The notes below the pieces were generated by a model. It was not told the DNA's origin, ran no database searches, and worked only from the letters and a program-made list of their open reading frames with translations. The translations under genes and the position numbers were made by a program. A stretch of DNA of 64,000 nt. It comes from UBA1309 sp047605645. Lineage in GTDB: Bacteria; Bacteroidota; Bacteroidia; Bacteroidales; Dysgonomonadaceae. The DNA lies in the NCBI GenBank assembly GCA_047605645.1, contig JASGFJ010000018.1, positions 30,182 through 94,181 of the forward strand. Direction: 5' to 3'. Of the stretch, positions 56,401-64,000 are shown one piece after another (the first letter of the stretch is position 1; every line of letters starts with the position of its first letter).

Positions 56401-57553
56401 CAATAACTCTCAAAAAGGAGAGGATCTGTTTTGTCGGATTGAAGTAGAAGATACCGGAATAGGCATTCCTGAGTCTTCTTATGCCAAGATATTTGAACGA
56501 TATTATCAAGAAGCGACCATTTTCCAAAAATCGGGAACCGGAATCGGATTAGCCATTGTCAAAAACCTGGCAGAACTTCATCACGCAGAGATAGACTTAA
56601 GCAGTAAGGTAGGAGAAGGATCCAAATTTACGTTACTCCTCAACAAATACGAAACATACCCGGAAGCAATTCATCTGCCCGAGCTCGAGCCCGAACAGAT
56701 CGAAGAGAATAATGAAGAAGAGATTGTTCCAATAAATTCTCAAGAGGTCTTAGACAGCAACAAATCAGCCATACGTATTCTTGTTGTCGAAGATGATGAG
56801 GACATTAATAACTATATTGTAGAATCGCTATCTTCAGACTTCGTTGTTGAATACACCTTTGATGGAAAAAATGCATTGGCGAAAGTACATGCAACAAAAC
56901 CCAACCTCATCATCAGCGATATTATGATGCCGGAGATGGATGGATTTGAATTTACGAAACGCCTTCGGGAAAATGAGGAAACAAGTCAGATTCCAATTAT
57001 TCTGCTCAGTGCAAAAGATACAATCTCCGATCGCTCTAAAGCCTACGCATTGGGGGTAGAATCATACATCACAAAACCATTCAGCACCAACATGCTGAGA
57101 AACAGAATATTCAACATTCTCAAATCTCGCAAATCGTTAATCGATGCAATCAGAAACACCTCTACGACAAAATCGGATCAATTTTTACAATCGCTGGATC
57201 AACTCGATAAAGAAATGCTCGATAAAGTGGTGTCGATTATAGACAATCATATTGATTCCATCCAGTTAGATGTAAAATTTATTGCAGACAAGATGCACAT
57301 GAGCCATTCGACATTATACAGAAAGGTTAAATCGATAAGTCATCTGTCGGTGAATGAACTCATCCGGAAAATTAGAATAAAAAAGGCAGAAGAGCTCTTA
57401 TTGAGTGGCAAATACAGTATTTCTGACGTAACATTTATGATAGGAATGAACAGCGTTACTTATTTTCGGAATTGTTTCAAAGAAGAATTCGGGATGGCGC
57501 CTTCAGAGTATTTAAAACAAATGAAGGAAAAAAGATCCGGATCTAAAAACTAA
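53465..57553 (+). CDS. Hybrid two-component sensor/regulator (HTCS)
   Basis: 1362 residues in one chain. A signal/anchor helix is followed by about 14 Reg_prop propeller blades (repeated DxxGxxWIGT patterns, residues ~25-690), a Y_Y_Y domain (about 700-780), a membrane helix (about 790-815), histidine kinase (His848 in NIAHELRTPL; ATPase DTGIGIP and GTGIGLAIVK), receiver domain (Asp1152 in IISDIMMPEMDG) and an AraC helix-turn-helix (about 1265-1360, SHSTLYRKV, SVTYFRNCFKEEFG, PSEYLKQM). These proteins bind oligosaccharide in the periplasm and switch on the adjacent operon. It is divergent from the operon and next to the three-repeat operator. Confidence 0.95.
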   Translation: MRQTLTILLLLTYSLCWPIEYKIQRLGLENGLSNNYIKSITQDHKGYIWIATESGLNRFDGNQFRIFKRSKTDPYTSISANELNCVYADKWSDSIWIATQRNGLNVFDCRTESFKWFQHSNSQTSISTNDVTSITNSRDGNLWITTYHRGFNYFNKKTGQFTRFNRETLPKLPDNGIWSMTEDSKGILYMGHVNSGFTTYDRKNNILKNYLYSSVSPSSIPSNEITVVFLDKAGYVWLGTPNGLALFNTQSHTFQVFRHEVDKSSSLISNSIMSINQLSDGRMIIGTQKGGISLFNPEKIYLQNNAELDCQNMYSGELENTLSEETIQAIFQDKYDNIWIGTYGGGINFISKTPTLFTVWKYRPIIGNLNSLSNKTAWGTCIDNEGRVWVGTDGGGIDLFEKGQKIKNYNKSNSTLTDNAILAAKKDRDGDLWFGTYMGGVNIFSNSAQSFSHLDIGQTKDIRCFAEDSKGQIWIGTSSGIFVYNKQTKSVINYNKRQKTLPEDLVRSIYHDRNGHVWVGFFGAGLSVYDQNMKCVKIFDTDNSLPSNMITCISEDHKGNVWVGTGEGLVKFSSGDKIEKLALFDERDGISDSHIQALTTDENNNIWFSTFSGIGVYLSKGSIFYSFNHFDGIPNGSFMAGGVTQAGDGRIYFSGQNGICSFMPHSLLQNTEIPAVTITGFKVYNHKVENQSGYIDLPVQSEMHLSYLQNTFNISFNVMNFALQNRVEYRYMLKGLDNKWYNNENGTNITFRNIPPGKYEILISARSRNQNWDDKYTSLEIIIHPPFWLSWWAKVLYGLIIFVIIIFVIIFLQRKINLENMLIIEKRSHQKEQELHAERLSFFTNIAHELRTPLTLILGPLEDLRVDSELDKKQISKITTIHKSVSRLLRLINQILDFRKSEAQDNRLEVRKQSLKELILEIGNKYKDLNANNKIDLKIAIEEGDYEIFFDKEILTVILDNLISNALKYTEQGEIILSLNNSQKGEDLFCRIEVEDTGIGIPESSYAKIFERYYQEATIFQKSGTGIGLAIVKNLAELHHAEIDLSSKVGEGSKFTLLLNKYETYPEAIHLPELEPEQIEENNEEEIVPINSQEVLDSNKSAIRILVVEDDEDINNYIVESLSSDFVVEYTFDGKNALAKVHATKPNLIISDIMMPEMDGFEFTKRLRENEETSQIPIILLSAKDTISDRSKAYALGVESYITKPFSTNMLRNRIFNILKSRKSLIDAIRNTSTTKSDQFLQSLDQLDKEMLDKVVSIIDNHIDSIQLDVKFIADKMHMSHSTLYRKVKSISHLSVNELIRKIRIKKAEELLLSGKYSISDVTFMIGMNSVTYFRNCFKEEFGMAPSEYLKQMKEKRSGSKN

Positions 57554-57576
57554 ATCCAGGTCAAACACATTAAACT

Positions 57577-58314
57577 TTATTTGGCTTTCCTTGAATCGAA
57601 AAAATGAGATTGAAGAAAATCCATAAACCTATCTTTATAAGTATCAGACACCGGAATATACTCTTTCCCAAAAACAATACAATTCCGTTCGATGGTCTGC
57701 ACTCGTTCCAGATTAACGATAAAAGATCGGTGAACTCGCATAAATCGGCTTTCCGGCAATTTGTCCTCCAGCATTTGCATGCTCATCAGTGAGCTGACAG
57801 GTTCTTTCACTCCATCGAGAAAAAACCGGACATAATCTTTCTGATTTTCGATGTAGAGAATCTGATTAAAACTAATTTTTTCCATCCGATGCCCTGATTT
57901 GATAAAAATACTCGAGGTCTGCACATCCGATGAACCTGCCGATGAATAGTTCTTCAATTGAAACCATTCCATCGCCTTATTTGAGGCTTCTAAAAACTCA
58001 GCATAGCTAATAGGTTTCAGCAAATAATCGAGTGCATTGAGTCGATATCCCTCAATGGCATATTGACTGTAAGCGGTAGTAAAAATAACACGGGTATCTC
58101 CGGTTATTGTTTTGGAGAAATCCAATCCGGTTATCTGAGGCATATTAATATCCAGAAACAAAAGATCAACCGCCCTCGTTCGTAAAGTTTCCAGCGAATC
58201 CAGAGGATTCTCAAAGGCCGCCTCTAACTCCAGGAATGGAGTTTGTCTCACATAGGATTTCAACAAATCGACAGCCAACGGCTCATCATCAATGACAACA
58301 CATCTAAGTTTCAT
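57577..58314 (-). CDS. LytTR family response regulator
   Basis: 245 residues. Receiver domain (CVVIDDEPLAVDLLKSYV; phospho-Asp in DLLFLDINMPQITG; RVIFTTAYSQYAIEGY) then a LytTR DNA-binding domain (about 140-245: FIKSGHRMEKISFNQILYIE, MRVHRSFIVNLE). It starts 18 bp after the LytS-like kinase stop, its evident partner. As the last genes of an export operon, the pair probably regulates that operon or membrane-stress genes; the target is not shown by the sequence. Confidence 0.93.
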   Translation of the reverse strand: MKLRCVVIDDEPLAVDLLKSYVRQTPFLELEAAFENPLDSLETLRTRAVDLLFLDINMPQITGLDFSKTITGDTRVIFTTAYSQYAIEGYRLNALDYLLKPISYAEFLEASNKAMEWFQLKNYSSAGSSDVQTSSIFIKSGHRMEKISFNQILYIENQKDYVRFFLDGVKEPVSSLMSMQMLEDKLPESRFMRVHRSFIVNLERVQTIERNCIVFGKEYIPVSDTYKDRFMDFLQSHFFDSRKAK

Positions 58315-58332
58315 ACTGAAAGCTTTTTTATT

Positions 58333-59376
58333 CTAAAAATCAATTCTCAACAAAGCATAGAAACTTGCAGACCGGAGTTCCGTAAAAAACTGATGCTTCC
58401 CGGGATAAAGTAGCTCTAACCTTCGTTTAAGATTCTCAAGACCAATACCGGAATTTCCTTTTTCTATTTTATTGTTATTCTCAGAAACACTGTTTTCCAC
58501 AGTACAAAGGACACCTGAATCAGGATATATATATATTTTTATATCAATAAAACCAGTTTCTGCATTTCCTCCGGCATGTTTAAACGCATTTTCAATCAAC
58601 GTGATAAAAAGCAGCGAAGCAATAGTATTGTTGCCTCCATGATTCTGAATATCTACATGAAGCTGCATATTCGAGCTTAGCCGAAGCTTCATCAAATCGA
58701 TATAGTTTTGAGAAAACTCCAATTCCTTGTCAATGGGAACAAACTTGGTATCATTGTCATAAAGCACGTATCGCAGAAGATTACTCAAACGGTGAACAGA
58801 ATCCTGCGCCTTGCCCTGATCAATTGCAATAAGCGAATAAATATTATTCAGCGTATTAAAGAGAAAATGAGGATTAAGCTGACTACGCAGATTTCTCAGG
58901 TCGGCTTCGAGCTGTCCGCTCCGGACTTGCTCATATTTAATCGAATCGCCATACCAACGCGTGGTCATTTTCATCGCAACACTCAGTCCAACAACAAAGA
59001 CATAGAGCAAATAGTTTGAAAAAATCATCATTCCCAACGGAGGTCCGGGAGGATGATGAAAACCTCCTGCACGCATCATTTTGGGAAAATAAGGAGCTAC
59101 TAACAGATCCTGAAGCATGGAATGCAACAATCCGAGTCCGGCAATCAACAACACATTGCAAATTACAAAGCGGGCAAACTGCTTGCGATAAAGAAACCGC
59201 TCAATCAGAAACAAATAATTGACATAAAAAATAATGGCCAGAATAGCCGTCCGAACAAAATAGGAAAAATAAGCACCTCTATCCAACTCTCCGTCCTTCA
59301 ACATGATGTAGACAGGCACCAGAAGAATTATTAACCAGACGAAAACATGCAGAAAAAGTTTCAGAAGATTTTTCAT
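58333..59376 (-). CDS. LytS-like sensor histidine kinase
   Basis: 347 residues. Four N-terminal membrane helices (about 5-145) with no extracellular domain of size, then a His_kinase domain: LRSQLNPHFLFNTLNN with the phospho-accepting His, and an ATPase region with IENAFKHAG and NSGIGLENLKRRLELLYPG. Kinases with so little outside the membrane usually sense the membrane itself or a neighbouring transporter. The kinase is encoded 4 bp after a tiny coupled ORF that overlaps the permease stop. Confidence 0.93.
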   Translation of the reverse strand: MKNLLKLFLHVFVWLIILLVPVYIMLKDGELDRGAYFSYFVRTAILAIIFYVNYLFLIERFLYRKQFARFVICNVLLIAGLGLLHSMLQDLLVAPYFPKMMRAGGFHHPPGPPLGMMIFSNYLLYVFVVGLSVAMKMTTRWYGDSIKYEQVRSGQLEADLRNLRSQLNPHFLFNTLNNIYSLIAIDQGKAQDSVHRLSNLLRYVLYDNDTKFVPIDKELEFSQNYIDLMKLRLSSNMQLHVDIQNHGGNNTIASLLFITLIENAFKHAGGNAETGFIDIKIYIYPDSGVLCTVENSVSENNNKIEKGNSGIGLENLKRRLELLYPGKHQFFTELRSASFYALLRIDF

Positions 59377-59380
59377 AGCC

Positions 59381-59497
59381 TTATTTTATACGATTCGTTT
59401 TTAATTTCGACTGTATAGAATCCCTCTGTGTCTCTGTAATCAACGACTTTGATAATTCTGTAAACAGCAGACACGTTTCGGGGGCTCTATTATTCAT
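59381..59497 (-). CDS. Possible 38-aa coupled small ORF
   Basis: An ATG overlapping the permease stop (ATGAATAA) opens a 38-codon frame ending four bases before the kinase ATG, so all three frames chain without gaps. The peptide is polar (starts MNNRAPETCLLF, ends KLKTNRIK) with no membrane segment or known family. It may be a real coupling peptide or a chance frame. Confidence 0.25.
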   Translation of the reverse strand: MNNRAPETCLLFTELSKSLITETQRDSIQSKLKTNRIK

Positions 59498-60710
59498 AGC
59501 GCAAAGCATCAATCGGATCAAGATCAGCCGCTTTTTTTGCCGGATACCAACCAAAAAAGATTCCGGTAGCAGTACACACAACAAAAGACAAAACTACAGT
59601 ATAAACTTCGATATCTATCGGCCAGGACAAAATATTTTTTACAAGAAAAGAACTTCCTATCCCTAAAATAACGCCAAGAATACCTCCTGTAACACTTAAA
59701 AGAATAGATTCGATCAGAAATTGCATGAGAATATCCACTCCTTTTGCTCCTATCGACATTCGCAACCCAATTTCTCTTGTTCGCTCGGTAACCGATACAT
59801 ACATGATATTCATAATTCCGATGCCGCCCACCAATAAAGATATACCGGCAATACATGCCAGGAGAATGGTCATCATGTCGGTGGTAGAACTCATCATGGT
59901 AATCAATTCTTTTTGAGAACGAACATTAAAGTCATCACTGTCATTAGCTCCTATTTTATGTCTTTCCCGCAATATTGATTTAATCCCTGATATTGCTTTG
60001 TCAGTAGCATCCTCCGATACAGCCGACACGGATATCGACTGAATATAAGTGATGGCAAGAATACGTTTCATGACGGTGGTATAAGGTGCCAGAATCAAGT
60101 CATCCTGATCCTGTCCCATCGTGTTGTCTCCTTTTGATTTCAACACGCCGATGATACGGAAAGGAATTTTATTGAATCGAATCGTTTGTCCGACCGGATC
60201 TTCTCCGTTCTTAAACAAATTCTCAACCACGGTCTGACCAACTACACACACTTTCGCCGCAGCTCTGACATCCGCATCCGAGAACATCTCCCCATCCTGA
60301 ATCGTATATTTACGAATATCCAGATAAAGAGGATTGACTCCATACACATTTGTCGGCGTATTATTCGCTCCAAAAATAGCCTGACCGGAAGACGAAACCT
60401 CCGGAGAAGCAGCAGTAATATATTGAGCCTGCTCTGAAATTGCTTTATAATCTTCCAGTTTTAGGGTCTGCATATCGCTCGAACTTTGACGAACACCCCC
60501 GAAATCCCCACTTCCGGGACGAATATTAATCATATTAGATCCCATCGTAGAAATTTGTGATTGGATACTGTGTTTGGAACCTTGCCCGATAGCAAGCATA
60601 GAGATCACAGCAGCCACGCCGATAATAATACCCAGCATCGTCAGAAACCCACGAAATTTGTTTCCGGCAAGAGCTCTCAGCGCAATTTTAAAAAGATTGA
60701 CAATATTCAT
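59490..60710 (-). CDS. MacB-like ABC transporter permease
   Basis: 406 residues: one N-terminal helix (GFLTMLGIIIGVAAVISMLAI), a large periplasmic MacB_PCD domain (about 45-245), then three helices in a FtsX-like region (about 275-400), ending YPAKKAADLDPIDALRYE, the conserved MacB end. With the ATPase at 61110-61853, the adaptor and TolC it forms a tripartite export pump for peptides, lipids or antibiotics. The ATPase is separate, unlike fused E. coli MacB. It is 400 bp downstream of the ATPase. Confidence 0.94.
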   Translation of the reverse strand: MNIVNLFKIALRALAGNKFRGFLTMLGIIIGVAAVISMLAIGQGSKHSIQSQISTMGSNMINIRPGSGDFGGVRQSSSDMQTLKLEDYKAISEQAQYITAASPEVSSSGQAIFGANNTPTNVYGVNPLYLDIRKYTIQDGEMFSDADVRAAAKVCVVGQTVVENLFKNGEDPVGQTIRFNKIPFRIIGVLKSKGDNTMGQDQDDLILAPYTTVMKRILAITYIQSISVSAVSEDATDKAISGIKSILRERHKIGANDSDDFNVRSQKELITMMSSTTDMMTILLACIAGISLLVGGIGIMNIMYVSVTERTREIGLRMSIGAKGVDILMQFLIESILLSVTGGILGVILGIGSSFLVKNILSWPIDIEVYTVVLSFVVCTATGIFFGWYPAKKAADLDPIDALRYE

Positions 60711-61109
60711 AAGAGTTTATATTGAATAAGAGCTTATCAGTAGGCTCCTAATTAGTTGTAAGTTATACATCTATAAAACACGAAAGATAAGAAACATATA
60801 AATTTATATACATTAAAACAGTACTATTGAATCACTTAAGTGAATATGCATAATCAGCCGCAAGCACACACCTTGATATACTGATCATAAAAAATAGGAC
60901 GAATCAGAGATATACAGTTAATTGTATAGGATGATTTCTTATAGTATATCCTTCTTAACAACAGATGAAATAGCCTCTCTGAGTATTGAAAATCCAATAT
61001 TAAAAACATTTCATCATTAACCTTAGAACTTATTGGATATGCTCTACAAGGCAGGTTGTTACACCAACTTAGCGTAATATAATGGATTTCGGCTTCTGGC
61101 TATCCAAGC
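60711..61109. other. 400-bp spacer inside the export operon, no gene seen
   Basis: AT-rich DNA between the ATPase stop and the permease start with no frame of useful length and no clear terminator. A spacer this long is unusual between an ABC ATPase and its permease; it may hold an internal promoter or a decayed gene. Confidence 0.5.
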
Positions 61110-61853
61110 TTAGTCTTCTTTAGGCAATGCCGCTAGTACATCCTTGGCAGAGCGAATATTTTTATTGTATGTATCTTCTTTGATTCGACCATCACCAATG
61201 ACGATGTTCCGACTACTGAAATGAGCCAGTTCCGGATTATGCGTTACAAAAATAATGGTACGTTTCTCTTCAAAATAAAGCCGTTGCATCAACGTTAAGA
61301 TCTCAAAAGAAGTGCGCGTATCGAGATTTCCGGTTGCTTCATCGGCGAGGATAATTACGGGTTCATTCACCAAGGCACGGGCAATAGCCACGCGTTGCTG
61401 CTGTCCTCCTGACATTTGATTTGATTTGTGATTGAGCCTATCTCCTAACCCGACATCTTGCAATGCCCGTATGGCTCGTTGGTGTCTTTCTTTCGAGGAA
61501 ATAGACGGATTATACATCAGGGGAAGTTCCACATTCTCAACAGCAGTCGTTTTAGGCAGAAGATTATAAGACTGAAATATAAAACCAATTTTTCGGTTGC
61601 GTAGTGTAGCCCGATCATTCTTTCCCATTTTTTTGACCGAAACCCCATCCAAAAAGTATTCACCGTGAGTGGGTGTATCCAAACACCCCAAAATATTCAA
61701 CAAAGTAGATTTTCCCGAACCACTTGTTCCCATAATAGTCACAAACTCTCCTTCGAAAATAGAGAAATCAATACTTCGAAGAGCATGAACAGTTTCTTCC
61801 CCTACGACAAAGTCTCGCTTGAGATCTACAACTTTTATAATTTCTTTAGGCAT
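61110..61853 (-). CDS. MacB/LolD-type ABC transporter ATPase
   Basis: 247 residues from ATG at 61853 (MPKEIIKVVDLKRDF); the frame extends 16 codons upstream but lacks family similarity there. Walker A GTSGSGKST, signature MSGGQQQRVAIARAL, Walker B VIILADEATGNLD and the switch His in FVTHNPELA are all intact, and QSYNLLPKTTAVENVELPL is the LolD/MacB Q-loop. It powers the MacB-like permease downstream. It follows the small secreted protein by about 100 bp. Confidence 0.95.
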   Translation of the reverse strand: MPKEIIKVVDLKRDFVVGEETVHALRSIDFSIFEGEFVTIMGTSGSGKSTLLNILGCLDTPTHGEYFLDGVSVKKMGKNDRATLRNRKIGFIFQSYNLLPKTTAVENVELPLMYNPSISSKERHQRAIRALQDVGLGDRLNHKSNQMSGGQQQRVAIARALVNEPVIILADEATGNLDTRTSFEILTLMQRLYFEEKRTIIFVTHNPELAHFSSRNIVIGDGRIKEDTYNKNIRSAKDVLAALPKED

Positions 61854-61951
61854 ATTCAATTGATCTACTATTGAAAAAGACAAGTGTCTCTGGAATTCCA
61901 TTTCGGCACTTGTCTTAAACGGGTTATATGAAATGATGTATGCTTTTTATA

Positions 61952-62350
61952 TCATCTTCTTCCTTCACCTTGTTGAGGCTGTTTCCGGTCACCGCCAAAC
62001 TGACCCGGAATACCCCAGTCATTCAAGTGTTTCCGGAGATGTTCCTGAGGTGCTCTTTGAGCATCAAAAACAATGCGGATAGTACGTGCTCTTCCGTCAA
62101 TGGCTACGTTTTTGACACCATCCATTCCCAATAATTTTTTCCGAAGAGCTGCTTTTGACATCTTGGATTTAGTGTATTGGTAGGTCTGAGTCGTATAACT
62201 CCTTTTGGAACCTACATCCGAATTCTTTTTATCTTGTTGGGTAACCTCAGGCCTTCCATTTTGAGGATTATGAGGTTGTTGAGCAAAAGCGCTACTACTA
62301 ATTCCTAACAATAAAGCGAATGACACAGTCAATAAAGTCTTTTTTTTCAT
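61952..62350 (-). CDS. Small secreted protein with HMA-like domain lacking CxxC
   Basis: 132 residues with a signal peptide (MKKKTLLTVSFALLLG to AFAQ). A Gln/Asn/Lys-rich linker (about 25-60) leads to a ~60-residue domain (about 65-120: KAALRKKLLGMDGVKNVAI, RTIRIVFDAQRAP, HLRKHLNDWGIPG). The pattern helix, GV..V.ID, strand with V.FD, helix, G-I-P is like a heavy-metal-associated fold, but the metal-binding CxxC before the first helix is absent. It ends in a polar Gln/Gly/Arg tail. Lying between the adaptor and the ATPase, it may be an accessory or a cargo of the pump. Function unknown. Confidence 0.75.
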   Translation of the reverse strand: MKKKTLLTVSFALLLGISSSAFAQQPHNPQNGRPEVTQQDKKNSDVGSKRSYTTQTYQYTKSKMSKAALRKKLLGMDGVKNVAIDGRARTIRIVFDAQRAPQEHLRKHLNDWGIPGQFGGDRKQPQQGEGRR

Positions 62351-62375
62351 AAAGTTGTATATTATAATGTATTAC

Positions 62376-63593
62376 TTATTTTTTATTTTTATTTTCTCCG
62401 GGACGTTTCGGCATGAAAGGGCTCGCTTCCGAAGATCCTTTATTTGCCTTCTCCTGAGGTAAAACTTCCGTTACACCGACTATAACTTCGTCCCCAACAG
62501 ATATACCTTCTTTTATCTCGGTTTTAATACCGTCCGATACTCCGATTGTTACTAATCTGGGAGTTATTCTGTTTCCTGATTTCACCCAAACTACTTTCTG
62601 TTTAAGGTTCTTCGAATCTGCCTGAATCACCGGATCCATCTTCATATCTTTCATTTTTTTCATCTGGCTGGCATCGGGAGTGAATCTGAAAGCTTTCGCC
62701 GGCACGGTTGTAACACCTGATTCTTCCAAAGTATATATGTTTGCACTTGCGGTCATTCCCGGTTTGAGTTTCAAATCCGGATTCGGAGCTTCAATCACAA
62801 CCTGATACGTTACCACATTCGATGTCGTTGTTGCTTCCAATCTCACTTGAGAAACTTTTCCTTCGAAAATATCATCCGGATAAGCATCTACCGTAAATGT
62901 AACTCGTTGCCCGTCCTTGACACCACCGATATCAGCCTCGTCAACATTCGCAATGACGCGCATTTTTGTCAAATCATTTGCAATCGTAAACAATGTCGGA
63001 GTACTGTAAGATGCAGCCACCGTCTGCCCTTCTTCCACAGCTCTCGATATCACCACGCCATCAATTGTCGAATAAATGGTGGCATACCCCAGATTGGTTT
63101 GTGCAGTCACAACAGCGGCTTTCGAAGCAGTCACTGCAAGTTTTGCAGTTTCATAGTCCGTCTGAGCTGTTTCCCAGTCTACTTTGCTGATAGCCTGTTT
63201 TTGCCACAACATTTTCTGACGCTCATAATTTCGTTTTTGGTTTTCGAATGTCACTTGCTTTGTTTGAAGTGTTGCATTGGCATTCTCGAGTGCCGACTGA
63301 AGAAGTTTTTTGTCAAGTTCAGCCAGGATCTGTCCTTTCTTCACAACAGAATTGTAATCTACATAAATTTTGGAGATAATTCCTGAAACCTGTGTACCAA
63401 CTTCCACAGATTTAATCGCTTCCAAAGTTCCTGTAGCCGTGATAGCTGTTGAGATAGAATCTTTTGCGACTCTTACTGTGTCCAGTTTCACTTCAGATTC
63501 CTTGCTGCCTCTAAAAAAGAGGAGACAGACACCCCCAATTAATGCAATCAGTACAACAGCAAAAATGGAATATTTCTTCAATTTTTTATTCAT
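62376..63593 (-). CDS. MacA/HlyD-type periplasmic adaptor
   Basis: 405 residues: N-terminal membrane anchor (YSIFAVVLIALIGGVCLLFF), lipoyl halves (GTQVSGIISKIYVDYNSVVKKGQILAELD and GYATIYSTIDGVVISRAVEEGQTV), a long coiled-coil hairpin (about 100-165) and the beta-barrel/MP domains. It links the MacB-like inner-membrane part to TolC. The C-terminal tail is Pro/Lys/Asn-rich. It is 28 bp downstream of the TolC gene and 25 bp upstream of the small secreted protein. Confidence 0.95.
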   Translation of the reverse strand: MNKKLKKYSIFAVVLIALIGGVCLLFFRGSKESEVKLDTVRVAKDSISTAITATGTLEAIKSVEVGTQVSGIISKIYVDYNSVVKKGQILAELDKKLLQSALENANATLQTKQVTFENQKRNYERQKMLWQKQAISKVDWETAQTDYETAKLAVTASKAAVVTAQTNLGYATIYSTIDGVVISRAVEEGQTVAASYSTPTLFTIANDLTKMRVIANVDEADIGGVKDGQRVTFTVDAYPDDIFEGKVSQVRLEATTTSNVVTYQVVIEAPNPDLKLKPGMTASANIYTLEESGVTTVPAKAFRFTPDASQMKKMKDMKMDPVIQADSKNLKQKVVWVKSGNRITPRLVTIGVSDGIKTEIKEGISVGDEVIVGVTEVLPQEKANKGSSEASPFMPKRPGENKNKK

Positions 63594-63621
63594 CTATTAT
63601 TCATCCTTTTAGTCTGTTCAA

Positions 63622-64000
63622 TCATAGAGTTATGGACTGTCCCTGATAGAAATTCAGAAGCTTCATACTTAGCAGAGCAGTGTATTTTGCCTGTAACAGT
63701 TCCTGTAACGCATTTGAATAGTTGTTCTTCTGAGTCAGCAAATCGACCGTATTTTTCATACCAAGCTTATATTGTTCCTGAAGCAGATCATAACTCAACT
63801 TCGTAGACCTTACCTGATCTTGCGCTGCCATATACTTACTCTGACCGGCCACAACATCCTGATAGAGCCCTTCAATGGTTTTCCAGAGCGTTTTTTTCGT
63901 ATCCTGCAATTCCAGTTCAGCGGTCTTAATTTCTAAATCTGCTTTTTGCACATTCGATTTGTTCTGCCGGTTATCAAAAATGGGTATACTAACAGTAAGT
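63622..64000 (-). CDS. TolC family outer membrane efflux protein, C-terminal part
   Basis: Only the last ~125 residues are in the window; the frame is open past base 64000, so the gene continues to the right. The visible part has LTVSIPIFDNRQNK, a TolC/OEP hallmark at a beta-to-helix turn, followed by two long helices (QKADLEIKTAELELQDT and the YKLGMKNTVDLLTQKNN turn) and a short end. It is the outer membrane channel of the export pump and the first visible gene of the operon. Confidence 0.93.
   Translation of the reverse strand, partial: LTVSIPIFDNRQNKSNVQKADLEIKTAELELQDTKKTLWKTIEGLYQDVVAGQSKYMAAQDQVRSTKLSYDLLQEQYKLGMKNTVDLLTQKNNYSNALQELLQAKYTALLSMKLLNFYQGQSITL

Overview
The window reads as one chromosomal segment of a member of the Bacteroidota, most likely order Bacteroidales. 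Supporting signs are a SusC/SusD polysaccharide utilisation locus with a hybrid two-component regulator, cargo proteins with type IX secretion (T9SS) sorting domains of both type A and type B, a gldH-type lipoprotein gene, a serine palmitoyltransferase-like enzyme, and promoters of the Bacteroidota form (TTG, about 20 bp, TAnnTTTG). Family or genus cannot be fixed from sequence alone; a Paludibacter- or Dysgonomonas-like lineage is a guess.

Region 1 (1-20.5 kb) is a dense, almost entirely minus-strand housekeeping block. In transcription order it holds a degenerate M23 peptidase, dxr, rseP, metF, holB, a RicT/PSP1 protein overlapping gldH, an LptF/G permease, ribBA, a Bax-inhibitor-1 protein, an aspartate aminotransferase, serB, a SpoU/TrmH rRNA methylase, a TerC protein, a hemerythrin-like/LuxR fusion regulator, ppc and a small conserved-looking ORF.

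Region 2 (20.8-24 kb) is plus-strand: a serine palmitoyltransferase-like gene with a strong terminator, a type-B T9SS cargo protein, and tRNA-Thr(CGT) plus tRNA-Arg(CCG).

Region 3 (24.2-36.4 kb) has a heme flavour. A protoporphyrinogen-oxidase-like flavoprotein and a nitroreductase-family protein are divergent from a TonB-dependent receptor. These are followed by a tricorn-like S41 protease, a 1.5-kb stretch with no convincing gene, and an AmpG-like MFS transporter translationally coupled to hemN.

Region 4 (36.4-42.7 kb) holds a secreted endonuclease I with a type-A T9SS tail, a repeat-bearing intergenic region, an ohr/DUF1304/nitroreductase operon preceded by an OhrR-type operator, and a CocE/NonD hydrolase.

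Region 5 (43.0-57.6 kb) is a compact polysaccharide utilisation locus: surface lipoprotein, SusC, SusD, GH30, GH2, with a divergent hybrid two-component sensor. The shared intergenic region contains three 10-bp direct repeats about 21 bp apart, a likely AraC-type operator. GH30 plus GH2 suggests a beta-linked galactan or glucan substrate.

Region 6 (57.6-64 kb) is a minus-strand export operon: TolC (cut by the window edge), periplasmic adaptor, a small secreted protein with an HMA-like fold but no CxxC, ABC ATPase, MacB-like permease, then a LytS-like kinase and LytTR regulator. The small secreted protein, the operator array and the hemerythrin-like regulator are the most interesting items. 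No CRISPR array, insertion sequence or prophage was seen.
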